DNA of 8,851 bases from Pseudomonadales bacterium (GTDB lineage Bacteria > Pseudomonadota > Gammaproteobacteria > Pseudomonadales > Azotimanducaceae): positions 1 through 8,851 of the forward strand of contig JAKUTI010000101.1 of the NCBI GenBank assembly GCA_022448765.1, written 5' to 3'. The position numbers were made by a program, and so were the translations under genes. The notes below the pieces were generated by a model, which made no database searches, was not told the origin of the DNA, and was given only the letters and a program-made list of their open reading frames with translations. This document shows, one piece after another, positions 5,355 through 8,851 of the stretch. Position 1 is the stretch's first letter; each line of letters starts with the position of its first letter.

Positions 5355-7760
5355 CTATTCCATCGCCATCGAAGCGAAGACATCGGCAAGTCGATCGGGG
5401 TCGTAACCCAATACGGTCTCTAGCACGTGCACATTGTGTTCACCAAGCTCTGGACCCGCTCGATGGGTATCAGCCGGAGTACGGGAGAGCTTGAATCGGG
5501 ATCCCTCGACCACGAGATCGCCCAATGACGGGTGCTCCGCACGAACAAAATGTTGACGATGCGCTAGTTGGGGATCGGCCCAACACTCAGCTGAATTCTG
5601 TACCACATGCGTCGCCACCCCAGCACCTATAAGAAGGGCCTCAATGGATCGCGCATCTTGATTCATGCTCCATTCCCCGATGCGCTGATCCAACTCATCC
5701 TGACGCAAACGCCGCGCATCTACAGTCGCCAAGGACAAATCCTCGACCCAGCCTGCCGCCCGCTGCAACGCGAGCCACGCTTGATCGGATTGGCAGGCAA
5801 TCGCGACCCAACTATCGGTACCCAGAGCCGGATAGACACCATGAGGGCACAGATCAAGGTCCCGATTCCCATCACGGTGCCAAACATGATCATTCAGCTG
5901 ATAGTCGAGAATGGCGGGAACCAAAAAGTGCATCGCAGCTTCGGCCTGCGACAGATCAATGTGTTGGCCTCTTCCGGTTCGTCGGCGGTTATCCAATGCC
6001 GCCAACAACGACGCCAGCATGAACCGAGGCGACACACCATCCGTATATGCAAGATAGGGACCCGCGGGCGATCGGTCGGACCATCCGGTCAGATCGTAAA
6101 AACCCGTGAGTGCCGCGGCCATATTTCCGTACCCCGGAACTTTCGCCCGGGGTCCCGTTTGACCCATAAGGCAGCTCGACACCATGACGATGTTTGGGTT
6201 CACCTCGCGCAGCGTTTCGTAGTCAAGTTTCCAAGCTTTCATGGCCTTGGGCGAGAACGATTCGGTCACAACGTCTGCCCACCGGACTAGGTCGAGGATC
6301 ACCTCGCGTCCCGCGGGGTTGGACGGATCAACGGTGATCCCAAGTTTACCGGCATTAAAGTTCGCGAAGGGAACGCCGGATTCGATACCTGGTTCACCGT
6401 TTTTGAACGTCGGCTGCCCACGCGCAGGCTCAAGTTTCGTGTTCGACTCAACCTTGATGACGGTCGCGCCATAGTCTGCCAGGACTCGAGTGAAGAACGG
6501 GCCCGCGATTACCCACATAAAGTCGAGCACTTTAAGACCCGCTAACGGCAGGGCCGTGCTTTGGTCCGGCTCAGTGGTCTGTTTCGGTTCAGTCCGTTTC
6601 TTCAAACCGTTGGGTAGTACGGGGGCCGTGACCGAAGCTGGTAATTCGAGCGGCGTATCGGAGAATTTCGCGAACGCACCGGGAACAACGACATCGCGTC
6701 CGCTAATTTCGATGGTGTGCCAAAAATCCCGCGCCTTGAAATGCTCCTCCTGCATCAACCCACCAATGTCGAGCGCCGGCGCGATGTAGATACCCCTTTG
6801 CAATCCTTCTTCAAAAAGCTCCGATTGCGTTCGCAGCGTGGTGAACTGTTCAATCTTTTCACATAAGGCAAAATAGGGTTCCGGCGATTTTCCCGCGGCA
6901 TTCATTGCCGCAATTTCCATACCCCAATCCAACGCGGCTTCAGACTCGGTACACGCACCGTTTTCATAAAGCCAGTTGAGCAAACGTTTATTCGGCTCCG
7001 TAAATGACGGACCGAAAAGAAACGTGATGGCAACGTACCCATCTTTGCATGGCCAGGTAAGCCTGATGGGAAACAGGCCCGCCAACCCTCCCGCGGTACG
7101 ATTAATGGTCAATTCACCACCATTGGGCGTTGCCAGAATCGCCGCTAATGCGGCTTGCGCCGATGACTGCTGTGCCGACACGTCGACGTGCTGACCCAAA
7201 CCACTCCGATGGCGTTCATAAAGGGCAATGAGAGCGGCACCGGCAGCATCCGCTCCCGCATGGAAAAACGCCTGCGGCACCGAGGTACGAACGGGAGCTC
7301 GGTCCGCGTCGCCAGCGAGGAAGTGGGCGCCGCTAGATGCCCAAACCGTCAAATCTGTCGAAGGCCAATCGGCTTTCGGGCCATTCCCGCCAAACGCCGT
7401 AATCGCAACAACGATAGCACTTGGATTTAATGCATGGAGCGCGTCGTACGCCAAACCCTTTTCGGCCGCAACGCGTTCGTTAAAACCATGGATCACGATG
7501 TCCGCGTTCGCCACCAGATCATGAAATGTCGAACGATCCGGCTGACGTTCAAGATCCAGGTCAAGGTGCGTTCGACCTCTCGCGTATGCTTCCGACCAGA
7601 GACTTCGCGCAGACCCGGCAAACGTTGGATTGAGCAGCCCATCAGCGGGTTCGCCGGGCGGTGGAATCGATACGACTTCTGCACCGAGATGGGCTAGAAG
7701 ATACCCACAAAACATGCGCGCATCGTTCGTCAGGTCGAGAACTCGATATGGAGATAACAT
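5355..7760 (-). CDS. Tandem family III (CaiB/BaiF) CoA-transferase, two fused domains
   Basis: Family III enzymes move CoA between carboxylic acids through an aspartyl intermediate. Most are about 400 residues; this one is 801 and carries two copies. Domain 1 (about 4-380) has VLDLTNDARMFCGYLLAHLGA, GGNGP (124-128) and RHRSGLGQHVDVS (183-195). Domain 2 (about 405-790) has GLKVLDFMWVIAGPFFTRVL, GQTGP (533-537) and RRRTGRGQHIDLSQAEA (592-608). A proline- and charge-rich linker lies near 381-404. The catalytic aspartate fits D574 in AYTDGVSP. The aligned position in domain 1 (SVPQAFFHAG) is F165, so only the second half looks catalytic; this is a hand alignment. Family III enzymes normally act as interlocked dimers, so the fusion may act as a built-in pair. 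The start is ATG 7760-7758 with no clear ribosome binding site. The acyl-CoA dehydrogenase-like gene upstream on the same strand suggests a shared acyl-CoA catabolic pathway. Substrate unknown. Confidence 0.93.
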   Translation of the reverse strand: MLSPYRVLDLTNDARMFCGYLLAHLGAEVVSIPPPGEPADGLLNPTFAGSARSLWSEAYARGRTHLDLDLERQPDRSTFHDLVANADIVIHGFNERVAAEKGLAYDALHALNPSAIVVAITAFGGNGPKADWPSTDLTVWASSGAHFLAGDADRAPVRTSVPQAFFHAGADAAGAALIALYERHRSGLGQHVDVSAQQSSAQAALAAILATPNGGELTINRTAGGLAGLFPIRLTWPCKDGYVAITFLFGPSFTEPNKRLLNWLYENGACTESEAALDWGMEIAAMNAAGKSPEPYFALCEKIEQFTTLRTQSELFEEGLQRGIYIAPALDIGGLMQEEHFKARDFWHTIEISGRDVVVPGAFAKFSDTPLELPASVTAPVLPNGLKKRTEPKQTTEPDQSTALPLAGLKVLDFMWVIAGPFFTRVLADYGATVIKVESNTKLEPARGQPTFKNGEPGIESGVPFANFNAGKLGITVDPSNPAGREVILDLVRWADVVTESFSPKAMKAWKLDYETLREVNPNIVMVSSCLMGQTGPRAKVPGYGNMAAALTGFYDLTGWSDRSPAGPYLAYTDGVSPRFMLASLLAALDNRRRTGRGQHIDLSQAEAAMHFLVPAILDYQLNDHVWHRDGNRDLDLCPHGVYPALGTDSWVAIACQSDQAWLALQRAAGWVEDLSLATVDARRLRQDELDQRIGEWSMNQDARSIEALLIGAGVATHVVQNSAECWADPQLAHRQHFVRAEHPSLGDLVVEGSRFKLSRTPADTHRAGPELGEHNVHVLETVLGYDPDRLADVFASMAME

Positions 7761-8031
7761 TGGTTTATAAATTATTGATAATCATACTTTTGTAATACAT
7801 TAAATCAGATACTTAGTCCGTTAGATGACCCACTTTGCTACGAAAAATCCTCCTCTTTACCGGAACGTGACTGAGCAAACGTCGTAATGGTCCCAGTCAG
7901 CGGCTCGCCCGATGGTTACCGATAGCACAACAGCATAGTCCAAATGTGAACGTTTTCCGTTATATCGGTTATTCCTATACGCGACCGAGAGACCTTTCCA
8001 CGGTTGCCCATCAACCCACGCGGCCCCATTT
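7761..8031 (-). other. Gap between the two CoA-related genes; no convincing gene
   Basis: This 271-base gap follows the acyl-CoA dehydrogenase-like stop. The part next to the CoA-transferase (7761-7810) is strongly AT-rich, as promoters often are. The remaining part stays open on the minus strand to about 7857, encoding a stretch that includes AAWVDGQPWKGLSVAYRN, but it has no good start outside the neighbouring gene and I recognise no family. It could be non-coding, or a remnant. Confidence 0.4.
7771..7786 (-). promoter_or_regulatory. Candidate promoter and operator before the CoA-transferase
   Basis: On the minus strand TATGAT (7786-7781) could be a -10 box. It overlaps the inverted repeat ATTAT-TG-ATAAT (7771-7782), a layout seen for repressor sites. 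No good -35 box lies at the usual distance, the leader would be only about 14 bases, and AT-rich DNA gives such matches easily, so this is a weak call. Confidence 0.22.
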
Positions 8032-8851
8032 TCAAACCCCGTTCGCTCCTTGCTCCAAGCCCCGTGTAAACATCTCCACCAGACGCTTGTCCCTGTGCCA
8101 ACGGAGAAATAATTCCTTATTTTCACTCTCGATATATTGCCCGAACTGAGAAGCCGCACGAGTTGTCGCCCTGTCAAGACGAACCAAACTCTTCATGAAC
8201 TGATGAGCGCTCAAATCTTTCTCGGCCATTTCGCGAGCCATACGGATCGGAGCGACGATTTCAGCCGTCAACGGGCCGCCATGCTTCAACGTTTGCGCAG
8301 CGATGTGAGCGCAAAGCGCTAGCAACACGTGATAGGGCTCCTCGCCCGAGAAATGGCCCGACAAATCGCCACGCGAGAACACTTGCTTATCACCAACAAA
8401 CACGTTTTCAAAGGGCGCAAAACCCTGACTCAGGTCCGGGAGAAAGCTGGGCGACTCTCGACTCGATAAATGAACACCCCTGGTCCCCCGACCCACCAGA
8501 GCGTATTCGTGGTGATCTTCGAACGCCGCACGAACAACCAGGAAATCAACGTGATCCGATGCAGCGACCCAACTCTTGCACCCCGACAACCGCCTCCCCT
8601 CGCCGGCTTTCTCGAGGACAGCCGCTGGATACTCTCCGGAGCGATCCTCGGCCACTAAATAGCTCGCCCAACCGTCGGTGGGACAAAACGGGAAGGTACG
8701 ACGCATCATTGCTTGATAGCCAGCATGAAACACCCAGGCCAATCGATCTGCCAACGCACCGCCCACGAAGGCCATCGATACCGGATCGAGGTGATACACG
8801 TCGTGCGTCGTCCATGTGTCACGCCACGCGGCTTCGTTAACGGAGACGGCC
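8032..8851 (-). CDS. Acyl-CoA dehydrogenase-like protein, N-terminus outside the window
   Basis: The frame is open from the right edge to TGA at 8034-8032 and gives 272 residues; an internal GTG at 8799 is possible, but the upstream codons are open and coding-like, so the gene is treated as partial. Its segments resemble acyl-CoA dehydrogenases: a helical part with WVFHAGYQAMMRRTFP, a middle beta-domain part with RRLSGCKSWVAASDHVDFLV, a PFENVFV strand, then a C-terminal helical bundle. The nearest picture is the divergent, acyl-CoA dehydrogenase-like flavoproteins rather than classic fatty-acid enzymes; I cannot name the catalytic base. If active it would use FAD to desaturate or otherwise oxidise an acyl-CoA. 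It lies upstream of the CoA-transferase on the same strand with a 271-base gap, so co-regulation is plausible but a shared transcript is not shown. The family assignment rests on recalled sequence patterns. Confidence 0.6.
   Translation of the reverse strand, partial: AVSVNEAAWRDTWTTHDVYHLDPVSMAFVGGALADRLAWVFHAGYQAMMRRTFPFCPTDGWASYLVAEDRSGEYPAAVLEKAGEGRRLSGCKSWVAASDHVDFLVVRAAFEDHHEYALVGRGTRGVHLSSRESPSFLPDLSQGFAPFENVFVGDKQVFSRGDLSGHFSGEEPYHVLLALCAHIAAQTLKHGGPLTAEIVAPIRMAREMAEKDLSAHQFMKSLVRLDRATTRAASQFGQYIESENKELFLRWHRDKRLVEMFTRGLEQGANGV

Noticed and set aside
5607..6290. A 227-codon plus-strand open frame inside the CoA-transferase region, and further plus-strand frames to 7697
   Set aside because: They lie opposite a well-supported 801-residue gene with clear family motifs, and their products show no recognisable domain.
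7916..8101. A second minus-strand frame overlapping the end of the acyl-CoA dehydrogenase-like gene
   Set aside because: It overlaps a better-supported frame, has no clear ribosome binding site and shows no domain.
1..8851. CRISPR arrays, long direct repeats, transposase genes, tRNA or rRNA
   Set aside because: Read on both strands; no regularly spaced repeats, transposase motifs or structured RNA genes were seen by eye.

Overview
The window reads as a chromosomal metabolic region from a proteobacterium, most likely a marine or environmental gammaproteobacterium. This rests on the close resemblance of the carbonic anhydrase to E. coli Can, the lipobox-bearing quinohemoprotein dehydrogenase and the mid-GC base composition; it is an inference, since no rRNA or other taxonomic marker is present. 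I see no insertion sequence, phage gene, CRISPR array, tRNA or rRNA.

Layout, left to right. Bases 2-94 may hold the last 30 codons of an upstream gene. A PQQ-dependent quinohemoprotein dehydrogenase with a lipoprotein signal and a C-terminal cytochrome c domain follows at 225-2423 (+). It converges, with only 25 bases between stop codons, on a small cupin read from the other strand (2449-2844). That cupin is divergent from a plus-strand run of three genes: a membrane-anchored metallophosphoesterase broken by a frameshift (about 2931-4123), a beta-carbonic anhydrase (4152-4796) and a second, metal-competent cupin (4853-5215). A hairpin followed by a T-run (5238-5265) closes this run. Beyond it, on the minus strand, lie an unusually long tandem CaiB/BaiF family III CoA-transferase (5355-7760) and, upstream of it in transcription order, an acyl-CoA dehydrogenase-like gene that runs off the right edge (8032-8851).

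How the genes may work together. The two minus-strand genes both handle acyl-CoA thioesters, one transferring CoA and one resembling a flavin dehydrogenase, so they plausibly belong to one catabolic pathway whose substrate cannot be read from the sequence. The PQQ enzyme would oxidise an alcohol or similar substrate outside the cytoplasmic membrane and pass electrons to its own heme. The carbonic anhydrase interconverts CO2 and bicarbonate. I see no evidence that the plus-strand genes form one pathway with the CoA genes.

The most notable points are the frameshift in the metallophosphoesterase, the missing vicinal cysteine pair in the PQQ enzyme, the fused CoA-transferase in which only the C-terminal half appears to keep the catalytic aspartate, and an inverted repeat that could mask the start of the second cupin. 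I did not find a convincing previously undescribed multi-gene system.
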